Made by a program: the position numbers and the translations under genes
Notes under the pieces: generated by a model
Told to the model about the DNA's origin: nothing
The model's input: only the letters and a program-made list of their open reading frames with translations
Database searches by the model: none
Shown here: one piece after another, positions 56,403 to 64,000 of the stretch
Layout of the letters: every line of letters starts with the position of its first letter
Numbering within the stretch: position 1 is the first letter of the stretch
Assembly (NCBI RefSeq): GCF_000717595.1
Contig: NZ_JNZO01000012.1
Span: forward strand, 1 to 64,000
DNA: 64,000 bases
Reading direction: 5' to 3'
From: Streptomyces flavochromogenes
Lineage (GTDB): Bacteria > Actinomycetota > Actinomycetes > Streptomycetales > Streptomycetaceae

Positions 56403-58157
56403 ATGAAGATCCACAAGTACGACACCGTCATCGTCGGCGCCGGTGGCGCCGGCATGCGCGCCGCCATCGAGTCGACGAAGCGCAGCCGCACCGCCGTGCT
56501 GACGAAGCTCTACCCCACCCGGTCCCACACGGGCGCCGCGCAGGGCGGCATGGCCGCCGCGCTGGCGAACGTGGAGGAGGACAACTGGGAGTGGCACACC
56601 TTCGACACGGTCAAGGGCGGTGACTACCTGGTCGACCAGGACGCCGCCGAGATCCTGGCGAAGGAGGCCATCGACGCCGTCCTCGACCTGGAGAAGATGG
56701 GCCTGCCGTTCAACCGGACCCCGAACGGCACCATCGACCAGCGCCGCTTCGGCGGTCACTCCCGCAACCACGGCGAGGCCCCGGTCCGCCGGTCCTGCTA
56801 CGCCGCGGACCGCACCGGCCACATGATCCTCCAGACGCTGTACCAGAACTGCGTCAAGGAGGGCGTGGAGTTCTTCAACGAGTTCTACGTCCTGGACCAG
56901 CTGATCACCGAGGTCGACGGCGTCAAGAAGTCCGCCGGTGTGGTCGCGTACGAGCTGGCCACCGGCGAGATCCACATCTTCCAGGCCAAGGCCGTGATCT
57001 ACGCCTCCGGCGGCACGGGCAAGTTCTTCAAGGTGACCTCCAACGCGCACACGCTGACGGGTGACGGCCAGGCGGCCTGCTACCGGCGCGGTCTGCCGCT
57101 GGAGGACATGGAGTTCTTCCAGTTCCACCCGACGGGCATCTGGCGCATGGGCATCCTGCTGACGGAGGGCGCCCGCGGTGAGGGCGGCATCCTCCGCAAC
57201 AAGGACGGCGAGCGCTTCATGGAGAAGTACGCGCCGGTCATGAAGGACCTCGCGTCCCGTGACGTCGTCTCCCGCTCCATCTACACGGAGATCCGCGAGG
57301 GCCGCGGCTGCGGTCCCGAGGGCGACCACGTCTACCTGGACCTGACGCACCTTCCGCCGGAGCAGCTCGACGCCAAGCTCCCGGACATCACCGAGTTCGC
57401 CCGTACGTACCTCGGCATCGAGCCGTACACGGACCCGATCCCGATCCAGCCCACCGCGCACTACGCCATGGGCGGCATCCCGACCAACGTCGAGGGTGAG
57501 GTCCTCGCGGACAACACCACCGTCGTCCCGGGCCTGTACGCGGCCGGCGAGGTCGCCTGTGTCTCCGTGCACGGCGCCAACCGTCTGGGCACCAACTCGC
57601 TGCTCGACATCAACGTCTTCGGCAAGCGGTCCGGCATCGCCGCCGCCGAGTACTCCGCCAAGCACGACTTCGTCGAGCTTCCGGAGAACCCGGAGTCGCT
57701 GGTCGTCGCGCAGATCGAGAAGCTGCGCAACTCCACGGGCAACGAGCGGGTGGCCGACATCCGTCGTGAGCTCCAGGAGACGATGGACGCCAACGTGATG
57801 GTGTTCCGTACGGAGCAGACCATCAAGACGGCCGTCGAGAAGATCGCCGAGCTGCGCGAGCGCTACGAGAACGTGTCCATCCAGGACAAGGGCAAGCGCT
57901 TCAACACGGACCTCCTGGAGGCCATCGAGCTGGGCAACCTGCTCGAACTGGCCGAGGTCATGGCCGTCTCGGCCCTGGCGCGCAAGGAGTCCCGCGGCGG
58001 TCACTACCGCGAGGACTACCCGAACCGCGACGACGTCAACTTCATGCGCCACACCATGGCGTACCGCGAGGTCGGCGAGGACGGCTCCGAGACCGTCCGT
58101 CTCGACTACAAGCCGGTCGTCCAGACCCGCTACCAGCCGATGGAGCGTAAGTACTGA
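56403..58157 (+). CDS. sdhA: succinate dehydrogenase flavoprotein subunit
   Basis: A 584-aa flavoprotein that oxidises succinate to fumarate. The FAD-binding VIVGAGGAGMRAAIE is at the N-terminus, the covalent FAD His is in RSHTGAAQGGMAAAL (about H39), the catalytic region FQFHPTGIW and TEGARGEGG, and HGANRLGTNSLLD near 395-407. Full length. The stop overlaps the sdhB start (TGATG). Confidence 0.97.
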   Translation: MKIHKYDTVIVGAGGAGMRAAIESTKRSRTAVLTKLYPTRSHTGAAQGGMAAALANVEEDNWEWHTFDTVKGGDYLVDQDAAEILAKEAIDAVLDLEKMGLPFNRTPNGTIDQRRFGGHSRNHGEAPVRRSCYAADRTGHMILQTLYQNCVKEGVEFFNEFYVLDQLITEVDGVKKSAGVVAYELATGEIHIFQAKAVIYASGGTGKFFKVTSNAHTLTGDGQAACYRRGLPLEDMEFFQFHPTGIWRMGILLTEGARGEGGILRNKDGERFMEKYAPVMKDLASRDVVSRSIYTEIREGRGCGPEGDHVYLDLTHLPPEQLDAKLPDITEFARTYLGIEPYTDPIPIQPTAHYAMGGIPTNVEGEVLADNTTVVPGLYAAGEVACVSVHGANRLGTNSLLDINVFGKRSGIAAAEYSAKHDFVELPENPESLVVAQIEKLRNSTGNERVADIRRELQETMDANVMVFRTEQTIKTAVEKIAELRERYENVSIQDKGKRFNTDLLEAIELGNLLELAEVMAVSALARKESRGGHYREDYPNRDDVNFMRHTMAYREVGEDGSETVRLDYKPVVQTRYQPMERKY

Positions 58158-58915
58158 TGGCTACCCCCGTACTGGACAAGGTCGAGGCGGAGTCCGCCGC
58201 CTCCCCGTACATCACGGTCACGATGCGGATCCGCCGCTTCAACCCCGAGGTGTCGGACGCGTCGGTCTGGGAGGACTTCCAGATCGAGATCGACCCGAAG
58301 GAGCGTGTGCTCGACGCCCTCCACAAGATCAAGTGGGACGTCGACGGCACGCTGACCTTCCGTCGCTCGTGCGCGCACGGCATCTGCGGCTCGGACGCGA
58401 TGCGGATCAACGGCAAGAACAGGCTCGCCTGCAAGACGCTGATCAAGGACATCAACCCCGAGAAGCCGATCACGGTCGAGGCCATCAAGGGCCTCACGGT
58501 CCTCAAGGACCTCGTGGTCGACATGGAGCCGTTCTTCCAGGCGTACCGGGACGTCATGCCGTTCCTGGTCACCAAGGGCAACGAGCCGACGCGCGAGCGT
58601 CTGCAGTCCGCCGAGGACCGCGAGCGCTTCGACGACACCACCAAGTGCATCCTGTGCGCCGCGTGCACGTCGTCCTGCCCGGTCTTCTGGAACGACGGCC
58701 AGTACTTCGGTCCGGCCGCGATCGTCAACGCGCACCGCTTCATCTTCGACTCGCGTGACGAGGCCGGCGAGCAGCGCCTGGAGATCCTGAACGACAAGGA
58801 CGGCGTGTGGCGTTGCCGCACGACGTTCAACTGCACGGACGCCTGCCCGCGTGGCATCGAGGTCACCAAGGCGATCCAGGAAGTGAAGCGCGCGCTGATC
58901 ACGCGTCGCTTCTGA
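58157..58915 (+). CDS. sdhB: succinate dehydrogenase iron-sulfur subunit
   Basis: A 252-aa protein. The [2Fe-2S] ligands are in SCAHGICGSDAM and LAC; the [4Fe-4S] and [3Fe-4S] ligands in CILCAACTSSCP and CTDACPRGIEV. It carries electrons from SdhA to the quinone site. Last gene of the operon; a terminator with a T-run follows. Confidence 0.97.
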   Translation: MATPVLDKVEAESAASPYITVTMRIRRFNPEVSDASVWEDFQIEIDPKERVLDALHKIKWDVDGTLTFRRSCAHGICGSDAMRINGKNRLACKTLIKDINPEKPITVEAIKGLTVLKDLVVDMEPFFQAYRDVMPFLVTKGNEPTRERLQSAEDRERFDDTTKCILCAACTSSCPVFWNDGQYFGPAAIVNAHRFIFDSRDEAGEQRLEILNDKDGVWRCRTTFNCTDACPRGIEVTKAIQEVKRALITRRF

Positions 58916-58964
58916 TCACTGGTTTCCGGGGGCCGGGTTTCCCGGCTCATGGTTCGGTGTTCCG

Positions 58965-59009
58965 GCCCGCTTCTGTACGCTGCGGCGTGCAGGAGCGGGC
59001 TTTTTCTTT
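58965..59009 (+). terminator. terminator of the sdh operon
   Basis: A 16-bp stem with two G-U pairs (58965-58980 with 58985-59000), a TGCG loop, then TTTTTCTTT: a classical intrinsic terminator. Confidence 0.88.
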
Positions 59010-59026
59010 GCGAAGGACGGGGACTG

Positions 59027-59539
59027 ATGAGCGAGCCGAACCCTTACCGGTCGGAGGAGTACGAGTGGGGCCCCGGGCAGCAGCAGCCGGGCCAGCCCGC
59101 CTACGGGTACCCGCACCCTCCGGCGTACCAGCCGACCCTGCCGGGCGGGGTGCCGGTGCCGCCGCAGCAGGTGCCCGGCGTGCCGCAGGGCGGCGGCACG
59201 CCGCTGCTGAGCCTCGGTGACATCACCGTGGTGGGCGACCAGATCATCACGCCGGCCGGCGCGATGCCGCTCAAGGGCTCGGTGTGGAACGCGATGGACA
59301 TGTCGCGGACCGAGGAGAAGATGCCCACCGTCGCGATCGTGCTCGCGGTCATCTTCTTCATCTTCTGCCTGCTGGGCCTGCTGTTCCTCCTGATGAAGGA
59401 GAAGACGACCACCGGCTTCATCCAGGTCACGGTGACCAGCGGCGGCAAGCACCACGCGACGATGATCCCGGCGCGCGGACCGGACACCATCCACTGGGTG
59501 ATGGGCCAGCTCAACTACGCGCGTTCGCTCAGCATGTGA
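59027..59539 (+). CDS. membrane protein with Pro/Gln/Gly-rich cytoplasmic head
   Basis: A 170-aa protein. Residues 1-60 are Pro/Tyr/Gln/Gly-rich (GQQQPGQPAYGYPHPPAYQP), followed by a short folded segment (LLSLGDITVVGDQIITPAG), one membrane helix (TVAIVLAVIFFIFCLLGLLFLLM) and a C-terminal domain with beta strands (GFIQVTVTSGGKHHATMIP). Unknown function; common in Streptomyces next to sdh. ATG 59027 has AAGGACGGGG upstream. Confidence 0.8.
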   Translation: MSEPNPYRSEEYEWGPGQQQPGQPAYGYPHPPAYQPTLPGGVPVPPQQVPGVPQGGGTPLLSLGDITVVGDQIITPAGAMPLKGSVWNAMDMSRTEEKMPTVAIVLAVIFFIFCLLGLLFLLMKEKTTTGFIQVTVTSGGKHHATMIPARGPDTIHWVMGQLNYARSLSM

Positions 59540-59558
59540 GCGTTCGTCCTCGATGAGG

Positions 59559-59580
59559 GGGCGCCCGCGGGCGCCCTTTC
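59559..59580. terminator. terminator between 59027 gene and MarR gene
   Basis: A perfect 8-bp stem (59559-59566 with 59569-59576) with a 2-nt apparent loop, then TTTC. Confidence 0.7.
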
Positions 59581-59617
59581 TTCGTGTCCGGGACCGTCCC
59601 CGACGGGGGCCTGGGGG

Positions 59618-60220
59618 CTACCAGTGGCGGGTCGGCTCCGTCGACTCCGCCTCGACCATGACGCGCCGGAGCATGGCGTTGAGGAGGACGCGCTCCTGCG
59701 GGGAGAGGACGCCGAGCAGGCGGTACTCCTCGTGGCCGAGGACGTCCATGGCGCCGAGCCAGGTCTCACGGCCGGCTTCGGTGAGTTCGACGACGACCCG
59801 GCGGCGGTCGGTGGTGGACTGGGTACGGCGGACGAAACCGCGCTTCTCCAGGGCGTCGAGGCGGCCGGAGACGGAGGCGGGGGCCAGGTCGAGGTCCTGG
59901 GCGAGCTCGGAGGGCGCGGCGCTGCCGCCCCGGCCGGCGATCTTGTGCAGGGTGTCGAACTCGTGGCGCTCCAGGTCGAAGTCGACGAGGGACTGCTCCC
60001 TGACCCGGCGGAGGTGGACGGAGAGCTTCTTCATCCGGGTGACGGCGCCTTCGACGACGGGGTCGAGGTCGGGCAGGACGGGCTGCCAGCGGGCGACGTG
60101 CTCGTCGGTCCAGTCACGCGCGGCACTCGCCTCATGGGCAGCACTCGGCTCACGCGCGGCACTCGGCTCGCTGGGGGTCCGCGGTTCGCTCGGAGTACGC
60201 CGTTCCTCGGGTTGCGCCAT
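59618..60220 (-). CDS. MarR-family regulator
   Basis: A 200-aa regulator. The first 38 residues are a repetitive TPSEP/SAAxE tail; the winged helix follows (SLVDFDLERHEFDTLHKIAG, SELAQDLDLAPASVSGRLDALEKRGFVRR, wing TDRRRVVVELTEAGR; described). ATG 60220. It is divergent from an MFS exporter, with palindromes on the exporter promoter. Confidence 0.93.
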   Translation of the reverse strand: MAQPEERRTPSEPRTPSEPSAAREPSAAHEASAARDWTDEHVARWQPVLPDLDPVVEGAVTRMKKLSVHLRRVREQSLVDFDLERHEFDTLHKIAGRGGSAAPSELAQDLDLAPASVSGRLDALEKRGFVRRTQSTTDRRRVVVELTEAGRETWLGAMDVLGHEEYRLLGVLSPQERVLLNAMLRRVMVEAESTEPTRHW

Positions 60221-60264
60221 GGGGTGATCGTACGTCGGCGGGCGGGAACCCACCCGAGAAGTAT

Positions 60265-60298
60265 TTCGTTGACGAATTATTCGGTACCGAAATAATCT
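60265..60298. promoter_or_regulatory. MFS promoter with two MarR-type palindromes
   Basis: TTCGT-TG-ACGAA (60265-60276) overlaps the -35 TTGACG (60269-60274). ATTATTCGGTACCGAAATAAT (60276-60296; one extra base breaks symmetry) fills the spacer. The -10 TAATCT (60293-60298) follows an 18-bp spacer and is 6 nt from the ATG. Confidence 0.7.
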
Positions 60299-60304
60299 TG
60301 GGTC

Positions 60305-61522
60305 ATGACCGCTGCCACCACCACGGCGCCGCCGCCCGTCCCGCACCCCCTGCGCACCCGCTCCTTCCGGCTGCTCTTCACCGGCCGGTTCCTCTCCCTC
60401 CTGGGCGACGCCGCCATCCCCGCCGCCCTCGCCCTCGCCGTCCTGGAAGCCACCGGATCCACCTCGGCCCTGGCCCTGGTCCTCGGCTGCGCGATGGTGC
60501 CCAAACTGCTCCTGCTGCCGCTCGGCGGGGTGGTCGGCGACCGGTTCGACGCCCGTACCGTCGCGCTCACCACGGATCTCCTACGCTGCGGCACCCAGCT
60601 GGTCGTCGGGGTCCAACTCCTCGGCGGTACGCCCAGCCTGGCCGTCCTGGCGGTCGCCGAGGCGCTCGGCGGCGCGGCCGGGGCCTTCGCCATGCCGACC
60701 AACGCGCCGCTGGTGAAGGGGACGGTGGCGGCCGAGTCGCTGCACCGGGCCAACGCCGCGATGAGCGTCGCCAAGAGCGCCAGCCGGCTCGGCGGCCCCG
60801 CACTCGCCGGCACCCTCGTCCTGACCGTGGGCCCCGGCTGGGCGTTCGTCCTCGACGCGGCGACCTTCGCCGTCAGCGCGCTCATGCTGACGGCCGTGAA
60901 GGTGAAGCGGGTACCGATCCCGCGCCGCTCGCTCCGCGCCGACCTGGCGGAGGGCTGGCAGGAGGTAAGGTCCCGCGACTGGTACTGGACCAGCCTGATC
61001 GGCCACAGCGCCTGGAACGGCGCCGCGGCCGTCCTGATGACCCTCGGACCCGCCATCGCCGTGCAGCGGCTCGGCGGCGGCACCACCTGGGTCGTACTGC
61101 TCCAGGTCGGCGCCGTCGGCTTCCTCCTCGGTGCGCTGCTCGCCGACCGGGTCACGCCCCGGCGCCCGGTCCTCACGGCGAACCTCGGGCTCGCCACGTA
61201 CGCGCTGCCGCTGGTCCTGCTCGCGGTCGCCGCGCCCGCGCCGCTGACGATCGCGGCCTACGGGATCGCACAGGCGGGCCTCGGCTTCCTCTCCCCCGTC
61301 TGGGAGACCGCCGTCCAGCGGGCCGTACCCGCCCACGCGCTGGCCCGGGTCACCTCGTACGACTGGCTGCTCTCGCTGGCCGCGATGCCCCTGGGGTACG
61401 CGCTGGCGCCGCTCGCGGCCTCGGCCTGGGGGCCGGAGGTGCCGCTGCTCGTCGCGGCCGTCGCCGTGGGCGGCTGCTGCGCCGCGACGGCGCTCGTGCC
61501 GGGGGTGCGGCGCTTCCGCTGA
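60305..61522 (+). CDS. MFS exporter (DHA3-like, 12 TM)
   Basis: A 405-aa transporter with 12 helices: RSFRLLFTGRFLSLLGDAAIPAALALAVLEATGS (described), GGVVGDRFDARTVAL (motif A) and VWETAVQRAVPAHALARVTSYDWL, features of the macrolide/enterobactin exporter group. Expression should be controlled by the divergent MarR protein. It has a leaderless start at ATG 60305. Confidence 0.92.
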   Translation: MTAATTTAPPPVPHPLRTRSFRLLFTGRFLSLLGDAAIPAALALAVLEATGSTSALALVLGCAMVPKLLLLPLGGVVGDRFDARTVALTTDLLRCGTQLVVGVQLLGGTPSLAVLAVAEALGGAAGAFAMPTNAPLVKGTVAAESLHRANAAMSVAKSASRLGGPALAGTLVLTVGPGWAFVLDAATFAVSALMLTAVKVKRVPIPRRSLRADLAEGWQEVRSRDWYWTSLIGHSAWNGAAAVLMTLGPAIAVQRLGGGTTWVVLLQVGAVGFLLGALLADRVTPRRPVLTANLGLATYALPLVLLAVAAPAPLTIAAYGIAQAGLGFLSPVWETAVQRAVPAHALARVTSYDWLLSLAAMPLGYALAPLAASAWGPEVPLLVAAVAVGGCCAATALVPGVRRFR

Positions 61523-61566
61523 GCCCCGGCGGGGACGGTGGCAGCGCCCGCGGCAGCGGCGTCCTC

Positions 61567-61572
61567 TAGCGT
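61567..61572 (+). promoter_or_regulatory. -10 element of the 61580 gene
   Basis: TAGCGT, 7 nt before ATG 61580. Confidence 0.5.
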
Positions 61573-61579
61573 CGTACGC

Positions 61580-62584
61580 ATGGGGAACACGGGACCGGGC
61601 AGCGCCCCGGACGCGCGGAAGCGCCGGGAGACCGCGCTCGCGCTCCATCTGCGGGTCTGCCGGGGCGCGGAGCACGAGGCGGTCGCGGCCCTCGCGGAGC
61701 TGTCCGGGCGGGAGCTGGGCTGGACGACGGCGGAGTCGGACGTCCTGCTGGCGCGGCTCGTCGGGAAGGACGCCCTGGTCGCGCCGCACGAACTCCAGGG
61801 CGCCTTTCTGGCCTTGGTGCCGGTCGCCCTCGCGGCGGCAGAGCAGGCCGAGGAGTTCGACCGGGCACGGGTCGGCTCACTGCGCCGGTCGGCCGACTCG
61901 CCGTCCCTCGGGCGGGGCGACGAACTCGCGGCGCTGCGGGACCGGATGGACGCGCTGCTGCGGCGGGAGCCGGCGATCGTGCCCGGCAGGCTCCCCCACC
62001 ATCTCCTCGACGGGCTCGACGCGTACGGCCCGGCGATGCGCGCCGCCCACGGCGACCTGCTCACGGGTCCCGGCGCGGCCCTTCTCCTCGGACACTGCGC
62101 ACTCCTGGACAGAACGCGCCCCACGCGCGCGTGGCGGCGGCGCGCGGCGGCCCTGCTCGCGGGGGCGGGGCGCGGGGAGGAGCTGGTGCGGCGGCTCCTG
62201 GAGGGCGTCGCCGCGCAGCCCGAGCACCGTGTGAGCGACCTCGCCCCGCTGGTCATGGTCAGACGGGACGTCGCCGGGGACACCAACACGTCCCTGGCCC
62301 GCGGGCTGCTCTGGTCGGCACTCGACATCGACGCCGACTGGGTCGTCCCGCTCGTGGGTGCGGTCGCGCTGCACGCGGGGACGGGCGCGGGAGGCTCGGG
62401 CACCGCCTGTCGCAGCCGGCCCCTCGCCACCGCCGCCGTCGCCGTGCTCGGCGCCTGTGAGGGCGGCCGGCGCGAGGAGGCCGCGCGACGGCTCGGCAGG
62501 CTGGCGGGGACGGTCCGCAACCGCGCCCTGGCCAAGGAGATCGCCAGGGCCCTCGAAGCCGTGGCGGCCCCGGCCGGTCGCTGA
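61580..62584 (+). CDS. hypothetical helical protein
   Basis: A 334-aa soluble protein, rich in Ala, Leu and Arg with many amphipathic helices (EAVAALAELSGRELGW, LEGVAAQPEHRVSDLAPLV, VAVLGACEGGRREEAARRLGRLAG), suggestive of HEAT-like or armadillo-like packing but not assignable. ATG 61580 is leaderless (TAGCGT-N7-ATG). Convergent with the hydrolase gene that follows. Confidence 0.72.
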   Translation: MGNTGPGSAPDARKRRETALALHLRVCRGAEHEAVAALAELSGRELGWTTAESDVLLARLVGKDALVAPHELQGAFLALVPVALAAAEQAEEFDRARVGSLRRSADSPSLGRGDELAALRDRMDALLRREPAIVPGRLPHHLLDGLDAYGPAMRAAHGDLLTGPGAALLLGHCALLDRTRPTRAWRRRAAALLAGAGRGEELVRRLLEGVAAQPEHRVSDLAPLVMVRRDVAGDTNTSLARGLLWSALDIDADWVVPLVGAVALHAGTGAGGSGTACRSRPLATAAVAVLGACEGGRREEAARRLGRLAGTVRNRALAKEIARALEAVAAPAGR

Positions 62585-62594
62585 CAGCGGGGGG

Positions 62595-63362
62595 CTAGCG
62601 TCCCGCCTCCGCCAGGAAGGCGGCGAGCAGCCGGGCCGTCTCGTCCGGGCGCTCCAGGGCGGGGAGGTGCCCGGCCCAGTCCAGGTCGACACGGCGGGCG
62701 CCGGGCAGGAGGCGGGTGAGGTCGTCGGCGACCGCCCGGAAGTCGGGGAGGTCGTGGGCGCCCACGGCGACGAGGGCGGGGACCTCGATCCCGGCGAGGT
62801 CGTCGGCGGTGACCTCGGGCGTGACCGGGTGGAACTCCTCGGGGACGGCGAGCTGGACCTCGAAGGCGTGCCGCTGCATCTCCCGGACGAGCGCGCGGAC
62901 CTCGGGGCCGGCCTCGGGGCCGAGCCAGGTGTCGACGTTGAGCTCGACGGCCGCGTCGAGGTCGCCCGCTTCGAGCAGCTCGTCCTCGCGGCCGCCCCAG
63001 GCGCGCAGCTCGTCGCCGGGCGTGAAGCCGGGGATGCCGGAGGCGAGCAGGGCGAGGGCGGACACGTGCGCGGGGTGGCGGACGGCGAGTTCCAGGGCGA
63101 CCCGGCCGCCGAAGGAGGAACCGACGACGGCCGCCCGCTCGACGCCGAGGTGGTCGAGGAGCTCGCGCACGTCGTCGGCGTGGGTGTGCGCGGCGTCGAC
63201 GGGGGTGTCGCCGAAGCCGCGGAGGTCGCAGCGGACGACCCGGTGGCCGGCCTCCGCGAGGGCGTGGAACTGGCCGTCCCACATCCGGCGGTCGCAGACC
63301 CCGGAGTGCAGCAGGAGAACGGTCGAGGGGCCCTGGCCCGCCAGGTCATGAGAGAGCGTCAT
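62595..63362 (-). CDS. alpha/beta hydrolase
   Basis: A 255-aa hydrolase. Oxyanion region LLLHSGVCDRRMWDGQF, nucleophile elbow VVGSSFGGRVALELA (Ser about 94), Asp in VAVGAHDLPDFR and His in LDWAGHLPALERPD. The triad is complete. Similar to 3-oxoadipate enol-lactonase/haloperoxidase-like esterases; substrate unknown. ATG 63362 follows TAGGGT by 7 nt (leaderless). Confidence 0.9.
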   Translation of the reverse strand: MTLSHDLAGQGPSTVLLLHSGVCDRRMWDGQFHALAEAGHRVVRCDLRGFGDTPVDAAHTHADDVRELLDHLGVERAAVVGSSFGGRVALELAVRHPAHVSALALLASGIPGFTPGDELRAWGGREDELLEAGDLDAAVELNVDTWLGPEAGPEVRALVREMQRHAFEVQLAVPEEFHPVTPEVTADDLAGIEVPALVAVGAHDLPDFRAVADDLTRLLPGARRVDLDWAGHLPALERPDETARLLAAFLAEAGR

Positions 63363-63428
63363 CCGGCTGACCCTAGGCGTCGGGTCCGGCGTGTGGCGAG
63401 TGGGTTTCCATACGTCCCCGCACACGAC

Positions 63429-63442
63429 TTGAACACGTTCAA
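63429..63442. promoter_or_regulatory. TTGAAC-N2-GTTCAA operator 1
   Basis: TTGAACACGTTCAA, perfect 6-bp arms, 58 bp upstream of the membrane protein ATG. Its partner lies at 63473. Confidence 0.6.
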
Positions 63443-63458
63443 AGAGAGGTCTACAGTC

Positions 63459-63476
63459 ATGACCAACAGCTTTTGA
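63459..63476 (+). other. five-codon upstream ORF
   Basis: ATG ACC AAC AGC TTT TGA, preceded by GAGAGG; the stop overlaps operator 2. It may be a minimal uORF, or chance. Confidence 0.3.
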
Positions 63477-63486
63477 ACGTGTTCAA
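63473..63486. promoter_or_regulatory. TTGAAC-N2-GTTCAA operator 2
   Basis: TTGAACGTGTTCAA, the same site in reverse orientation, 13 bp before the ATG at 63500, overlapping the region of the ribosome-binding site GGGAGGG. TetR-type palindromes of this form are common; no matching regulator is in the window. Confidence 0.6.
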
Positions 63487-63499
63487 GGGAGGGTGGGGC

Positions 63500-63934
63500 A
63501 TGGACCTCACTGTCGTCGCGTACATCGTCTACCTGCTGATCAGCGTGGCCCTGACCATCTGGGTCGCCCGCACACTCAGCCGTAACGGAAGGATCTTCCT
63601 CGCGGACGTCCTGCACGGGAACGAAAAGCTCGCCGAGGCCGTCAACCACCTCCTGGTGGTCGGCTTCTACCTCGTCAACTTCGGCTTCGTCGCCCTCTAC
63701 CTGAGCCAGGACGAAGCCGTCCTCGACGCCCGCGCGCTCTTCGAGGCCCTCTCCGTGAAGCTCGGGGTCGTCCTGCTCGTCCTCGGCGTCATGCACCTCG
63801 GGAACGTCTACGTCCTCAACAAGATCCGGCGCCGCGGGGTCATGGAGCGCGAGCAGGTACCGCCGGTCGGGCCGCAGGGCTGGACCGCGACCCCCAAGGG
63901 CGGCCCCTGGACCCCGCCCGCGCCCCAGCACTGA
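63500..63934 (+). CDS. small integral membrane protein
   Basis: A 144-aa protein with three membrane helices (VVAYIVYLLISVALTIWVA, HLLVVGFYLVNFGFVALYL, LGVVLLVLGVMHLGNVYVL) and a charged Pro-rich tail. No family recognised. It is controlled by the twin TTGAAC palindromes and is followed 13 nt later by a DCC-family gene, so they probably form an operon. Confidence 0.82.
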   Translation: MDLTVVAYIVYLLISVALTIWVARTLSRNGRIFLADVLHGNEKLAEAVNHLLVVGFYLVNFGFVALYLSQDEAVLDARALFEALSVKLGVVLLVLGVMHLGNVYVLNKIRRRGVMEREQVPPVGPQGWTATPKGGPWTPPAPQH

Positions 63935-63947
63935 GAGGGGCGCCGCC

Positions 63948-64000
63948 GTGCCGACCCCCGTGGGACGTCTGACCGTGCTGTACGACGCGGACTGCCCTCT
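63948..64000 (+). CDS. DCC-family thiol-disulfide oxidoreductase, partial
   Basis: GTG start followed by VPTPVGRLTVLYDADCPL, cut by the window end. L-x-V-L-Y-D-x-D-C-P is the DCC (DUF393) motif, named for its Asp-Cys-Cys core; only the first 18 residues are seen. Confidence 0.65.
   Translation, partial: MPTPVGRLTVLYDADCP

Noticed and set aside
56352..58052. A 566-residue open frame opposite sdhA
   Set aside because: Shadow ORF; sdhA on the plus strand is complete and its operon context is certain.
1..64000. tRNA, rRNA, riboswitch, IS element or prophage genes
   Set aside because: I looked for T-loop text, transposase and integrase motifs and known riboswitch cores and saw none; without a covariance search small RNAs cannot be excluded.

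Overview
The window is about 64 kb of very GC-rich DNA (third codon positions almost all G or C, frequent GTG starts, many -10-only leaderless promoters). Gene content and order match a Streptomyces chromosomal core: afsQ1/afsQ2 with a divergent ECF sigma gene, a nucleoside catabolism block, a sialic-acid-like (Kdn) wall polymer cluster and sdhCDAB. It looks like the region of S. coelicolor roughly between SCO4850 and SCO4916; that comparison is from memory, not a search. I see no IS element, prophage, CRISPR array or RNA gene. The few broken items are a PstB tail fragment at 1.84-2.0 kb and a frameshifted Clp-N-like fragment at 51.2-51.5 kb.

Layout. 0-5.5 kb: phosphohexomutase, a DUF1508-like protein, a PH-domain membrane protein, a class F sortase and a secreted, C-terminally anchored protein. 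5.7-9.0 kb: deoC with a catalytic ALDH and an overlapping truncated ALDH. 9.1-12.4 kb: TetR / FMN reductase / DHA2 efflux pump. 12.5-17.8 kb: a uridine-kinase-like P-loop protein, ECF sigma (sigQ), afsQ1-afsQ2-lipoprotein, VanZ-like protein. 17.9-23.4 kb: PspC protein, small secreted proteins, adenosine deaminase, acetyltransferase, LD-carboxypeptidase, hydrolase-like protein. 23.4-28.6 kb: LysR/MFS pair, L,D-transpeptidase, SnoaL-fused sigma factor, STAS protein, HAD phosphatase. 28.7-37.2 kb: deoA, cdd, nucleoside ABC transporter (two permeases, ATPase, BmpA lipoprotein) and an M20 amidohydrolase. 37.4-44.6 kb: a putative teichulosonic-acid (poly-Kdn) cluster. 44.7-50.9 kb: MerR/LysE, acyl-CoA mutase, a second L,D-transpeptidase, ECF sigma with a membrane partner. 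51-64 kb: hypothetical proteins, GH20 hexosaminidase, OHCU-decarboxylase-like protein, sdhCDAB, MarR/MFS pair and hydrolases.

How it fits together. The strongest system-level signal is a 12-bp palindrome, CTACGCGCGTAG, found (perfect or nearly so) in front of five transcription units: deoC-ALDH-ALDH, add, deoA, the transporter ATPase operon and bmpA. All five act in uptake and breakdown of (deoxy)nucleosides, so one unlinked repressor probably controls them together. Import by BmpA/ABC, deamination by Add and Cdd, phosphorolysis by DeoA, cleavage of deoxyribose-5-phosphate by DeoC and acetaldehyde oxidation by the ALDH pair make a coherent pathway; the phosphohexomutase at the left edge could also handle pentose phosphates. 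A second theme is the cell surface: sortase and substrate, two L,D-transpeptidases, LD-carboxypeptidase, hexosaminidase and the Kdn polymer genes. A third is regulation: three ECF-type sigma factors, one two-component system, and TetR, LysR, MerR and MarR regulators, each beside its likely target and most with a visible palindromic operator.
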